The notes under the pieces: model-generated
The model's database searches: none
What the model saw: only the letters and a program-made list of their open reading frames with translations
What the model was told of the DNA's origin: nothing
DNA from: CAIQPV01 sp964480365
Lineage (GTDB): Bacteria > Pseudomonadota > Gammaproteobacteria > Burkholderiales > Gallionellaceae
NCBI GenBank assembly: GCA_964480365.1
Contig: CAYZPM010000015.1
Coordinates: forward strand, 14,418-78,417
Length of the DNA stretch: 64,000 nt
Reading direction: 5' to 3'
In this document: one piece after another, positions 16,699-25,261 of the stretch
Layout: each line of letters starts with the position of its first letter
How positions within the stretch are numbered: position 1 is the first letter of the stretch
Translations under genes and position numbers: made by a program

Positions 16699-16976
16699 GC
16701 CGCAGTTGGAGTGTAGTTCAGGGCAGGTCTTCATATGGCAGTGCCGCTGCCACGCGCGATCTAGCGGACGGCAAGGGCAGTATCATTCGAGCTTCCAGTG
16801 TACACGCTGCCAGCCTGGCTGCGCTGGCCGGAAAATAGTTTGGCTGGTGCGGTCGGCACAGGATTTTCAGCAGTGCCTGCACAGTGCTACTTTGTCACTA
16901 CCTGTCGAATGTCATTTCCCCAGAATTATTTTATCCGACCCTACAATATTTTTATCTGTGATTCGTCTTTACAGGC
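16699..16976. other. Intergenic region before sigma factor gene
   Basis: A 278-base gap. One frame reads GSAAATRDLADGKGSIIRASS, which looks protein-like but is short and has no start or domain. The AT-rich stretch at 16920-16960 is a plausible promoter area for the sigma factor operon; no exact boxes are claimed. Confidence 0.3.
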
Positions 16977-17552
16977 ATGGACACCACCTTAACCCATAAC
17001 TTGCTGATGGCTGAACAGGATAAAAGCATCACCGAAACTATCCTGCGTGAGAGTGGGCGGCTCAAGAATTTTATCAGGCGGCGTGTCCCTGACCAAGGTG
17101 AAGCTGAGGACATCTTGCAGGACGTATTTTTTGAGTTCGTGGAAGCCTACCGCTTGCCGGAACCCATCGAGCAGGTTGGCGCATGGCTCTTTCGGGTAGC
17201 ACGCAACCGCATCATTGACCGCTTCCGCAAGAAGAAGGAAGAACCGCTGCCTCAAGTATCTGGCGAGGACGATGACGAATACTGGCTTGAAAATGTTTTG
17301 CCATCGCCCGATGCCGGAGCAGAAGCTGCTTATGCGAGAACAGTGTTGCTGGAAGAGGTGTATGTCGCACTTGGCGAATTACCGGAAGAGCAGCGCGATG
17401 TATTTATCGCCCACGAGATGGAGGGGCGCAGTTTCAAGGAACTGGCAGCGGAAAGCGGCGTTGGTCTGAACACGCTGCTGGCACGCAAGCGTTATGCAGT
17501 CCTGCATCTGCGGGCACGGCTACAAACGCTATATGACGAATTCAATCTGTAA
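16977..17552 (+). CDS. ECF-type RNA polymerase sigma factor
   Basis: 191 residues. Region 2 spans about 25-90 (GEAEDILQDVFFEFVEAYRLPEPIEQVGAWLFRVARNRIIDRFRKK) and region 4 about 125-185 (ALGELPEEQRDVFIAHEMEGRSFKELAAESGVGLNTLLARKRYAVLHLR). An acidic linker joins them. This is a group-4 (ECF) sigma factor layout. It is followed 12 bases later by a small membrane protein gene, the usual place for an anti-sigma or partner protein, though that protein lacks a known anti-sigma motif. The target regulon is unknown. An ATG at 17007 (MAEQDKS) could be the true start. Confidence 0.92.
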   Translation: MDTTLTHNLLMAEQDKSITETILRESGRLKNFIRRRVPDQGEAEDILQDVFFEFVEAYRLPEPIEQVGAWLFRVARNRIIDRFRKKKEEPLPQVSGEDDDEYWLENVLPSPDAGAEAAYARTVLLEEVYVALGELPEEQRDVFIAHEMEGRSFKELAAESGVGLNTLLARKRYAVLHLRARLQTLYDEFNL

Positions 17553-17564
17553 AGGAGAAATGAA

Positions 17565-17909
17565 ATGGGTATGAACTGCAAACCGAAATGCTGGGCTATA
17601 GTGCCATTGGTAATACTCGGCATCGGTGCACTGGGCTGGGTGGTGATGGCGTTGTGGAATTGGCTGATCCCGACTTTGTTTGTCGGTGGCAGGGATATTG
17701 ACTATATGCAGGCGTTGGGAGTGTTGCTACTGAGCAAGATACTGTTCGGCGGGTTACGTGGTCACGGTTTTCATGGCCGCTGGCATAGAAACCGCTTAGA
17801 GCAGATGACGCAAGAGGAAAGAGAGAAATTCCAGACTGGAATGCGTAGCTGCTGTGGCAGCAAGAACAAACAGGAAGCGTCCTGTTCAACAGAAGCTCAC
17901 ACTGATTAA
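17565..17909 (+). CDS. Small membrane protein paired with sigma factor
   Basis: 114 residues. Two likely membrane segments (about 10-33 and 45-62: VPLVILGIGALGWVVMALWNWL; MQALGVLLLSKILFGG) flank an Asp-containing loop, followed by a His/Arg-rich stretch GLRGHGFHGRWHRNR and a Cys-bearing tail with CC. It starts 12 bases after the sigma factor stop and follows AAAGGAGAAATGAAATG. The genetic pairing suggests control of the sigma factor at the membrane (inference). No known anti-sigma domain is visible. Confidence 0.75.
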   Translation: MGMNCKPKCWAIVPLVILGIGALGWVVMALWNWLIPTLFVGGRDIDYMQALGVLLLSKILFGGLRGHGFHGRWHRNRLEQMTQEEREKFQTGMRSCCGSKNKQEASCSTEAHTD

Positions 17910-18114
17910 GGACGCATGGATCTGCCGAAACTGAACTTGCTTGCAGGGTTGCTTGCCATAGCTTTTCGTGCTGCTAGCGTTAATTGCAGCTGAAAATGGA
18001 CTAGCTAACGCAGGGTATCAGTGACCACAGGTCCGGCGTTAAATGGCGATAAATAACCAGCATAGCGACCATGCAGATAACATCTCCTGCTCCAGCGCGT
18101 CGAAATACAACCGA

Positions 18115-18258
18115 TTAGTCCGGAATCGGAATTTTTGTTGTGTAAATGATTTTTTGTCCGGAACTACCATTTAATTTCCCAGGAGTTTCGCACCCCACCA
18201 GCAACACAATTAGCAACCCAATCAATAAAGAATTCCTAATCATATATTTGCTTTTCAT
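18115..18258 (-). CDS. Very small lipoprotein
   Basis: 47 residues from ATG 18258: MKSKYMIRNSLLIGLLIVLLVGCETPGKLNG, with a clear lipobox LVGC and a short mature tail of about 25 residues. The longer frame up to 18297 is not needed. Isolated between noncoding stretches, and not obviously linked to its neighbours. Function unknown; it may be an entericidin-like or other small envelope lipoprotein (weak resemblance only). Confidence 0.55.
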   Translation of the reverse strand: MKSKYMIRNSLLIGLLIVLLVGCETPGKLNGSSGQKIIYTTKIPIPD

Positions 18259-18546
18259 GTAAGCGTTTGCTCCGCCAGATTGGACAGTATTCGCCACTGT
18301 TGAGGGTTCATCTCGATAGACGAATACCCAATTTTAGTCCTGTCCAACCTGAATCGTTAGAATATTATAAGCCTGATCTTGGATTGACTGCACGACTGGT
18401 TTCCTACCCTTCATTTCGTCGGCATGAACCCACAGACACTGGCAAGATTGGCTCGTTTTTGCACCGTCTAGGTGCCACCGTCGAACCTGCATCCTCATCA
18501 AATTTTTATGAAAAACAAACCGGATGTGTGTAACCCATAGACAAAA

Positions 18547-18578
18547 ATCGTCACTCCTGCACACGCAGGAATGACGAT
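18547..18578 (-). terminator. Terminator downstream of hsp20
   Basis: ATCGTCACTCCTGC and GCAGGAATGACGAT form a 14-bp stem with one mismatch and a 4-base loop. On the minus strand it is followed by TTTTTGT, and it lies 12 bases after the small heat shock gene stop. The stem resembles the CGTCATTCC repeat at 44753. Confidence 0.7.
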
Positions 18579-18590
18579 TAAATGGATACG

Positions 18591-19040
18591 TTATGAAACG
18601 AGGATTTCCCTATGGGGACTTTCATTTTTCTTTGGCAAAGTCAGTTCCAATATACCATTGTCATACTTGGCTTGAGTTTTATCCTCATCAATATTGCTGG
18701 CCAAAGTAAAACTCCGGTAACTTGAGCCTTGATACCTCTCATGCCAAAGAACTTTTTCGCCTTTCATTTCCTCTTTTTCCTGTTTGATCTCCGCGCTGAT
18801 GGTAACCATGTTGCCATCTACCGCCACCTTGATATCCTGTTTATGAACCCCTGGAATCTCGGCGTGTACAACATAAGCCTTACTGTTTTCGGTTACGTCC
18901 ATCTTGATTTGGGGTTTAGCATCCATTTCACGCAGAAACGGACGCATAGCAAAACCATTAAACCAGTCATCAACATCCAAAAACGGATTAAACCGAGTGA
19001 CATCACCTAACAACGGAGAATGTGGAATAATATTTGCCAT
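18591..19040 (-). CDS. Small heat shock protein (Hsp20 family)
   Basis: 149 residues. The alpha-crystallin domain covers about 42-140, with AYVVHAEIPGVHKQDIKVAVDGNMVTISAEIKQEKEE and YDNGILELTLPKK, the latter containing the conserved G-x-L core. It would act as an ATP-independent holdase against protein aggregation (family knowledge). The start ATG 19040 has an excellent site, GAAAGGAGAATTATC. No sigma-32 promoter is evident in the upstream 160 bases. Transcription probably ends at the hairpin at 18547-18578. Confidence 0.95.
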   Translation of the reverse strand: MANIIPHSPLLGDVTRFNPFLDVDDWFNGFAMRPFLREMDAKPQIKMDVTENSKAYVVHAEIPGVHKQDIKVAVDGNMVTISAEIKQEKEEMKGEKVLWHERYQGSSYRSFTLASNIDEDKTQAKYDNGILELTLPKKNESPHREILVS

Positions 19041-19678
19041 GATAATTCTCCTTTCACATAACTAAAATCACTACTGCATCCTCCCGTCAAAAAACATGCA
19101 ATTCAAAACGTGTTGCTTATGAACGATCAATTTACATTATGTTTCTAAATGACTTTTTATTAATCAACCTACGATCATGTTCATTATTTGTAGCAGTCGA
19201 GAAAGCAAAATATTTCAATCTATTGAAACTCCTCAACGCATTGAATAAACATGCTAACAACAATAAATAAAACAACCAGAGAAAGAAAACTCCTTTCCCG
19301 TTTCTTAGAGTCCCCGCATCATTTCAAGTTTCATTGCATCACAACAAAAAGATGACCTCTAATTACCTTAGAAAGCAATAAGTTTTCCGGACAATAAAGT
19401 TGTGAAACCGGGTGTCGAAAAATGCCTTTGTTGAGCCGTGTGCATCGAACGGTCGGTAACCGGCCAGCCGTCGTCACTCTGGTTTACTATTCATAAAACC
19501 GAATCCAGCCGGGCAAGGCGTAATTGGGCATGGTTTTGTCAATAAAATTGCCTTGGGCAATATCACACTAATTTTTCCGTAAAAATTCCCAATCTTGGCG
19601 GGGGTTTATTCGTATTACTCGACCCACCAAGGCGTTTATAGTGTTATCGTCTCGTCAACCTCTGATGTGTGCAGAACC
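19041..19678. other. Intergenic region, hsp20 to PilZ gene
   Basis: A 638-base AT-rich stretch with no gene supported; it must hold the divergent promoters. A TTGACG at about 19088-19093 on the minus strand could be a -35 box for hsp20 but no convincing -10 follows. No other structure is claimed. Confidence 0.35.
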
Positions 19679-20335
19679 ATGTCCAACGAAAACATAACTG
19701 ATCCCGCCGTCGGCAATGCTTTTAATGAATTGTCAAATGCTAGCGAGGTATCCCAACCCGCTACGACTGATGTTGATGGTAGCGACACTTTCGATTTGTC
19801 GCGAGAACTTGCCGAATTGCTTGCTTCGTTCACGCCACCAGAGTCGATAGAGTTGCCAAGTCAGACAAGGCAAACTAACGTGATGAGTATTGAAGATGCA
19901 AATATCACTAAAGATGAAAGCGTTTACCAGAAGCATCCCCTATCTATTGGCGGCAATATTTTCAAAGAAGAAAATTACCGGCATCCATTGCACTGGCATG
20001 CCGCGATTGTTAATAAGAGTAGTGGCAAGCACGACATCTATCATGGACGCACACATGATCTGTCTTTGAATGGGGCAAGCATACTTATAGAGCGTAATGT
20101 TTCATTTACGACAGAGGTCGTTATATTACTTTCAATCCCTCCAATGCATCTAGGGCAGAAAAAAACTATCATAGAAATCGAATGTAGTACAAAGTACACC
20201 TTGCTGGATTCGGTTCATGGTCAATTTCGTTTAGAAATGAAATTCGTTCATTTCAAAGGAGATGGGAAAAAAATCCTGTCAGACATTCTGTCAAAACGAC
20301 ACATACCAAAGGAAGAGCGAAATCCATATGTTTGA
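19679..20335 (+). CDS. PilZ-domain protein
   Basis: 218 residues from ATG 19679 (MSNENITDP); the frame is open 28 codons upstream but that part looks non-coding. The N-terminal 100 residues are acidic and probably disordered. The C-terminal PilZ-like domain (about 105-200) has RHPLHWHAAIVNKSSGKHDIYHGRTHDLSLNGASILIE, where the D-x-S-x-x-G motif (DLSLNG) is the c-di-GMP binding element. It would read c-di-GMP made by proteins such as the nearby GGDEF-EAL enzyme. It is followed 214 bases later by an HD-GYP gene. Confidence 0.8.
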   Translation: MSNENITDPAVGNAFNELSNASEVSQPATTDVDGSDTFDLSRELAELLASFTPPESIELPSQTRQTNVMSIEDANITKDESVYQKHPLSIGGNIFKEENYRHPLHWHAAIVNKSSGKHDIYHGRTHDLSLNGASILIERNVSFTTEVVILLSIPPMHLGQKKTIIEIECSTKYTLLDSVHGQFRLEMKFVHFKGDGKKILSDILSKRHIPKEERNPYV

Positions 20336-20549
20336 CGAAAATACAGGCTGAGCGGCCCGTATCTTTTGCCGAGCAAAAGTTTTTTCATCGCGTCTGTCGT
20401 CCAACTCAGACACTTTCATGTTTCATGTATGGGACTTCATCAGAATGCGCAGCCGACTTCAGCTTTACGCAGAATAGGGTTAAGGGTATTCTTGCCAGTA
20501 AGGTTGCAGTTGGAAATCGGACAATGCATTCAAATCAGCCGTAGCGAAA

Positions 20550-21770
20550 ATGATAAAAAAGATACCCATAGACCAACTTGAAATCGGCATGTACATCCAC
20601 GACCTTAACTGCGGCTGGATGGATCATCCTTTCGCACGCAATCGTTTCAAGGTCGATGAAGTCGCCACCCTGAACAAGATTCTTGGAACTGGTGTCGCGG
20701 AAGTCTTCATCGACACCGCCCTTGGTGCGGATGTGAGGGTTGCAGAATCAAGCACGGAAAATGTCGAAGAAATAGAGGAAATCGAAGAGCCTTTAGCCGA
20801 ACCATCCGCATTTATATCGAGCATCATCGTCAGGCTTTCTCCCGCAGAGGAATTCAATCGCGCCAAAGAGCTATATTCCAATGCCAGCAAATTGATACAC
20901 GACATGATGAAGGACGTGCGGCTTGGCAAACAAATCGCTTTGGAACATTGCGAACCCATGATCGATAACATTGTTGACTCGATGTTCCGCTTCCCCTCCG
21001 CTTTGTTGCCGTTGGCTCAATTGAAGACCCGCGATGAATACACCTATCAACATTCGGTTTCCGTGTCCGCCTTGGCGGTTGCGTTCGGACGGGTGTTGGA
21101 ATTGCCGCTCGATGAAATCAAGGATATTGCTTTGGGCGGGCTGCTCCATGACATGGGCAAAGCGCTAGTGCCGGGGCGCATATTGAACAAACCGGGGAAG
21201 CTGGATGATGCAGAATTTGAGGTCATGAAAAGCCATGTAATACACACAGCCAAACTACTAAATGATGTCAATGGTATCAGCGAGATCACTTTCAATGCAG
21301 CCGCAGAGCACCATGAGCGTTACGATGGAACAGGCTATCCGCACGGACTGGAAGGCGATAATATTAGCCTTCACGGTCAGATGATCGGCATCGTGGATTT
21401 CTATGACGCGATAACCTCCCTCCGTGTTTATCACAAGGGAATACCACCAACCGAGGCGTTAAGAAAATTGTTCGAATGCAACGACACGCACTTTAACCAC
21501 AAGTTGGTGCAGGCATTTATCAAGGGGATTGGCATCTACCCGGCAGGATCGCTTGTGCGCATGGAAAGTGGAAAACTGGGGATCGTCCGAGAGGTGGTGC
21601 CAAACAAATTGTTGCAGCCTGTCGTGCAGCTAATTTATGACTGCAAAAAGTTGCGCCATATCCTTCCCGAAATGGTTGATCTTTCCGCCTCGAATGACAA
21701 AATTAAATCTAATGAATCTTTCGAATACTGGGGCATAGATCAGGTGAAATGGGCTACGGCGCACATTTAA
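20550..21770 (+). CDS. HD-GYP phosphodiesterase, DUF3391 type
   Basis: 406 residues. The N-terminal 70 residues (KKIPIDQLEIGMYIHDLNCGWMDHPFARNRFKV) fit DUF3391. The HD-GYP domain spans about 150-340 with LLHDMGKALVP (HD), HHERYDGTGYPHGL (GYP), and DFYDAITSLRVY. Metal and substrate residues appear complete, so c-di-GMP hydrolysis is likely (family knowledge). It follows the PilZ gene on the same strand. The 214-base gap between them shows no gene. Such proteins often act with response-regulator partners, none of which lies adjacent. Confidence 0.93.
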   Translation: MIKKIPIDQLEIGMYIHDLNCGWMDHPFARNRFKVDEVATLNKILGTGVAEVFIDTALGADVRVAESSTENVEEIEEIEEPLAEPSAFISSIIVRLSPAEEFNRAKELYSNASKLIHDMMKDVRLGKQIALEHCEPMIDNIVDSMFRFPSALLPLAQLKTRDEYTYQHSVSVSALAVAFGRVLELPLDEIKDIALGGLLHDMGKALVPGRILNKPGKLDDAEFEVMKSHVIHTAKLLNDVNGISEITFNAAAEHHERYDGTGYPHGLEGDNISLHGQMIGIVDFYDAITSLRVYHKGIPPTEALRKLFECNDTHFNHKLVQAFIKGIGIYPAGSLVRMESGKLGIVREVVPNKLLQPVVQLIYDCKKLRHILPEMVDLSASNDKIKSNESFEYWGIDQVKWATAHI

Positions 21771-21859
21771 GAAACATCTTGAACCAGATCAGCTTCACTC
21801 CACCCACAGCAGAATCAGACACTCCAGCAACGGCACCAAATTAATATGGGTATTCCAAA

Positions 21860-22078
21860 ATGACTACAAATCCCATTTCCAAACTCAAAGTAAATGACCG
21901 TGTTCTAATTGCTGCGCCTGAAGATTCAATAGCTGCAAAACACAACGGTCAGGTCGGACGCATTACCGGGTTCGTTCAAGATTGGTTTGTGATGGTAAAC
22001 ATCAACGGCGAAGGACTCCGCTTTCGTCCAGATGAACTAAAAATTGTTCCTAAATACCACGAAGGCGAAGTTGCTTAA
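21860..22078 (+). CDS. Small beta-rich protein of unknown function
   Basis: 72 residues: KLKVNDRVLIAAPEDSIAAKHNGQVGRITGFVQDWFVMVNINGEGLRFRPDELKIVP. The pattern of short beta strands with VGRITGF resembles a KOW/SH3-like barrel. It stands alone between the HD-GYP gene and convergent dacB. The call rests on composition and fold pattern only. Confidence 0.55.
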   Translation: MTTNPISKLKVNDRVLIAAPEDSIAAKHNGQVGRITGFVQDWFVMVNINGEGLRFRPDELKIVPKYHEGEVA

Positions 22079-22145
22079 CTGATCTTGGTTGTGTGCAGTT
22101 TTATCATGGGTACCTCATGATAAAACGCCTATTGGATATTTTGGT

Positions 22146-23552
22146 TCAACGCTGCTGCACCCATTCAATCAACGCATCCTGCGCCCATTGTCCTGCCGAG
22201 GCATTAGGGTGGTTGATAAAAAACACCATAATCCACTTCTTGCCGCTACGGGATTGCACATAACCGGCGATGGCCTTTACTCCCTCCAGCGAGCCGGTTT
22301 TTAGGTGCGCATGATTGCTCGCCGCGCTTTCATGGAGGCGCTTCTTCAGTGTGCCGTCCACGCCGATTATAGGCAGGGACGCTTCAAACTCAGGTTGCAG
22401 CGGGCTGCCCTGCGCGGCTTGCAACAGCAGCGCCATACTGTGCGGGCTGATCCGTTCAGCACGCGATAACCCGGCCCCGTTTTCCAGCACCAGCTCGGGA
22501 AAATCCAGTTGTTTTTGCGCAAGCCATTCATGCACGGCTTGTTCGCTGCGCGCGATGCTTGCCGGTGCAGTGGAGCTCAACCCCAAGCTGAGAAATAGCT
22601 GGCGCGCCATGACATTGTTGCTGAACTTGTTGATGTCGCGTATCAGTTCGGCTAAAGGCGGTGAATAATGAGTAGCGAAAAGTGTTGCGCTGGAAGGAGT
22701 CGCGCCGTCGCGCATCTCGCCGCTGATCGTGCCGCCGAGTTCCTGCCACAGCGCGCGAAACACGGCATTCAGATAACTAGAATGCGGCAGCAGGCTGACA
22801 TATTCTGCACGCTCGCCGCACGAGGCCGGGAATGTGCCCTGTATCGACAATATCGCGTCATTCAGTTGCGGGAAAACAGCATCGTCCCAGTTGGCGCAAT
22901 CGCCCTGTGCGACTACGGTCAGACGGTTGTCCAGCGTGATGCCAGCCAGTTCGGGTTCGGTAAAGACGCTGACCTTCTCACCATGCGGAATAACGTGCAG
23001 GCGGATAGCGTTGAAGTTGAGCAGCAAAGCATCCGGGCCAACGTTGTATGCGCGTACCGGATCATGGTCGAACGCTGCCGGGTCATGCGGCTCAAGCTGA
23101 AATGCACTCCCATCCAATATCAAATTTCCGTGAATCTCTCGCAGCCCGCGACCACGCAGTTCTCGCAGCCACAACCAGAATTGTTCGATAGTAAATTTCG
23201 GGTCGCCATAACCTTTCAGGATCAAGTCGCCTTGCAGCACGCCGTTTTCCAGCTTGCCGTCGAGCCAAGCTTCGGTCTTCCAGGTATATGCCGGCCCGAG
23301 CAGCTCCAGTCCGGCATACGTAGTGAGCAGCTTCATGGTCGATGCCGGATTCATCGGCTGCGTACTATTAATGCTGATGAGCGGTTTGCGCGCATTTGCC
23401 TCGCGCACCTCAACGCCGATATCGGCAAGCGGGATATGCGTCTGTCGTAGCGCAGTCAACACGGACGGCGGCAGTGAGTCTGCGAACGCGCAAGGAGTCA
23501 GGTTAAAAACCAGCAACAAGCTATAGATTATTTTTACGAGCATCTTTAGCAT
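22146..23552 (-). CDS. dacB: D-Ala-D-Ala carboxypeptidase/endopeptidase (PBP4)
   Basis: 468 residues with a signal peptide (to about residue 25, CAFADS). The serine peptidase S13 motifs are present: STMK near 71-74, SNN near 316 (KFSNNVMARQLF) and KTG near 427 (LKTGSLEG). It cleaves peptidoglycan cross-links and trims D-Ala in the periplasm (family knowledge). Length agrees with the family. A start at residue 4 (MLVKIIY) is possible. It lies downstream of ppx on the same strand with about 40 bases between. Confidence 0.94.
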   Translation of the reverse strand: MLKMLVKIIYSLLLVFNLTPCAFADSLPPSVLTALRQTHIPLADIGVEVREANARKPLISINSTQPMNPASTMKLLTTYAGLELLGPAYTWKTEAWLDGKLENGVLQGDLILKGYGDPKFTIEQFWLWLRELRGRGLREIHGNLILDGSAFQLEPHDPAAFDHDPVRAYNVGPDALLLNFNAIRLHVIPHGEKVSVFTEPELAGITLDNRLTVVAQGDCANWDDAVFPQLNDAILSIQGTFPASCGERAEYVSLLPHSSYLNAVFRALWQELGGTISGEMRDGATPSSATLFATHYSPPLAELIRDINKFSNNVMARQLFLSLGLSSTAPASIARSEQAVHEWLAQKQLDFPELVLENGAGLSRAERISPHSMALLLQAAQGSPLQPEFEASLPIIGVDGTLKKRLHESAASNHAHLKTGSLEGVKAIAGYVQSRSGKKWIMVFFINHPNASAGQWAQDALIEWVQQR

Positions 23553-23594
23553 CCGATCAACCGCAGTTATTACATCTTTGACAAGAATCCGGAA

Positions 23595-25091
23595 TCATCC
23601 TTCCATCACTTGCACACTCACCCCCAACTCCTTCCACTGCTTCGCTTCTTCCTGCAAAGCGGTGTCGGTCAGCGGATTTTGCGCCAGCCAGCCGGTAACG
23701 AGGGTGAGCTGGAATTTGGCGCCGTTGAAGCGGCCATGCATGTCGGGCAATTCGGCATCGCTGCGGTTGCGGTAGAACAGCGCGGCGAGCCGTAGCGCCA
23801 TAATCAGTGCGATGTCTTCCTGCGTACCGATAAGGCCGCGCACTTTGTCCAGCTTGCCGCGATGTGCCAGCGCCAATAAGCTCAGGCGAGCCTGTTCTTT
23901 TTTGGAGAATCCGGGCATGTCGGCATTGGCGAGAATATAGGCGGTGTGTTTGTGGTAGCCGCTGTGTGCGACGCTGATGCCGATTTCGTGCAAGCTGGCC
24001 GTCCAGCCGATCAGACGTAGTGCATCTTCGCTGGCTTGCCCTCCCATGAACTGGTCCGCAAGCCAGTCGGCCAAGTGCGCCACGCGCTCAGCCTGGCGCA
24101 TGTCTACGTGGTAGCGGCGCATAAATTGCTTAGCGGTGACATCGCGCATGTCGTTGTGGTGGAAGCGCCCGAGCAGGTCGTACAGCACGCCCTCGCGCAG
24201 TGCGCCTAATGCTGGCTGCATCTCCTCGATGTCAAGTTCGCAGAATGCGGCGTACATGATGGCAAAACCGCCGGGCAGCACCGGAATGCGGTCTGGCCGC
24301 ATACCAATCAGATCGAGGCGACGTGCATCGCCCGTACTGAGCAGTTGTTCACGTAAAACCTCCAGTCCAGCTCGTGTCAGTCCGCCATTGCTGTATCCAT
24401 TCTGTTCGAGCACATCGCACAGCATGCGCGCGCTGCCGGACGAACCCAGCGCCTCATCCCAGTGGCCGCGCGAAAATTCCGTCGTTATGGTTTGCAGTTC
24501 GTTACTCGCGGCGAGTTCGGCCTGCCTGAGGTTGGACTTGTTGATCTTGCCATCGGGGAAATAACGCAGGCTGTAGCTGACGCATCCCATATACAAGCTT
24601 TCCAGCCGGAGCGGCTCCAGCCCTCTGCCGATGATGAACTCGGTGGAGCCGCCGCCGATGTCCATCACCATGCGTTTGCCATCCGACTGCGGCAGGCCCT
24701 GTGCTACGCCGAGGTAGATGAGGCGCGCCTCTTCGCGCCCGGCGATAACTTCGATGGGAAATCCAAGTGCAGCTTCGGCCTGTTGCAGAAATTCAGCGGC
24801 GTTTTTCGCGACGCGCAGGGAGTTGGTGCCCACCACTCGTACCGCCTCGCGCGGCAAGTCTCGCAAACGTTCGCCAAAACGTTGCAGACAGACCAGCGCA
24901 CGCTGTTGAGCGGCCTTGTCCAGACGTTTGTCGTCGGTTAGCCCGGCTGCCAATCGCACCGGCTCGCGCAGGCTATCCAGCATGTATAGCTGGTCATTTT
25001 CCACCCGCGCAATTTGTAGGCGAAAGCTGTTGGAGCCGAGATCAACTGCCGCAAGAAAGGGATGTTGTTGCACGAACGGTGGCGCTCCCAT
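23595..25091 (-). CDS. ppx: Exopolyphosphatase Ppx/GppA
   Basis: 498 residues when started at MGAPPFVQQHPFLAAVDLGSNS. The frame is open 25 codons further but that part reads as non-coding. ASKHA ATPase motifs DLGSNSFRLQIA and DIGGGSTEFIIG are present, followed by the C-terminal HD-like helical domain (about 310-480; GWTASLHEIGISVAHSGYHKHTAYIL). It releases phosphate from polyphosphate or converts pppGpp (family knowledge). No ppk gene is adjacent. Start choice rests on homology pattern rather than on a strong ribosome site. Confidence 0.92.
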   Translation of the reverse strand: MGAPPFVQQHPFLAAVDLGSNSFRLQIARVENDQLYMLDSLREPVRLAAGLTDDKRLDKAAQQRALVCLQRFGERLRDLPREAVRVVGTNSLRVAKNAAEFLQQAEAALGFPIEVIAGREEARLIYLGVAQGLPQSDGKRMVMDIGGGSTEFIIGRGLEPLRLESLYMGCVSYSLRYFPDGKINKSNLRQAELAASNELQTITTEFSRGHWDEALGSSGSARMLCDVLEQNGYSNGGLTRAGLEVLREQLLSTGDARRLDLIGMRPDRIPVLPGGFAIMYAAFCELDIEEMQPALGALREGVLYDLLGRFHHNDMRDVTAKQFMRRYHVDMRQAERVAHLADWLADQFMGGQASEDALRLIGWTASLHEIGISVAHSGYHKHTAYILANADMPGFSKKEQARLSLLALAHRGKLDKVRGLIGTQEDIALIMALRLAALFYRNRSDAELPDMHGRFNGAKFQLTLVTGWLAQNPLTDTALQEEAKQWKELGVSVQVMEG

Positions 25092-25150
25092 TATTTGATC
25101 TGGAATAACAGTTGATGGAGAGTTCCGCGTTGCTTCATTGCGTTGCATTT

Positions 25151-25176
25151 GTGGGCGCGAATTCATTCGCGCCTAC
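25151..25176. repeat. Short palindromic repeat
   Basis: GTGGGCGCGAAT and ATTCGCGCCTAC are inverted with one mismatch and a 2-base centre, in the gap between ppx and gcvPB. It looks like a bacterial REP-type sequence and may also serve as transcription terminator. Confidence 0.55.
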
Positions 25177-25261
25177 GAACCTATCGATTATTTAGTGGAA
25201 CAACTTTCCTTCCTTTTCAAGAGGAAGGATCGTATATATACAAGCCCCAGTATACTATCAG

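Noticed and set aside
16706..16838. Frame with GSAAATRDLADGKGSIIRASS
   Set aside because: Protein-like but short, without a start codon and ribosome site or domain; kept only as a note in the intergenic entry.
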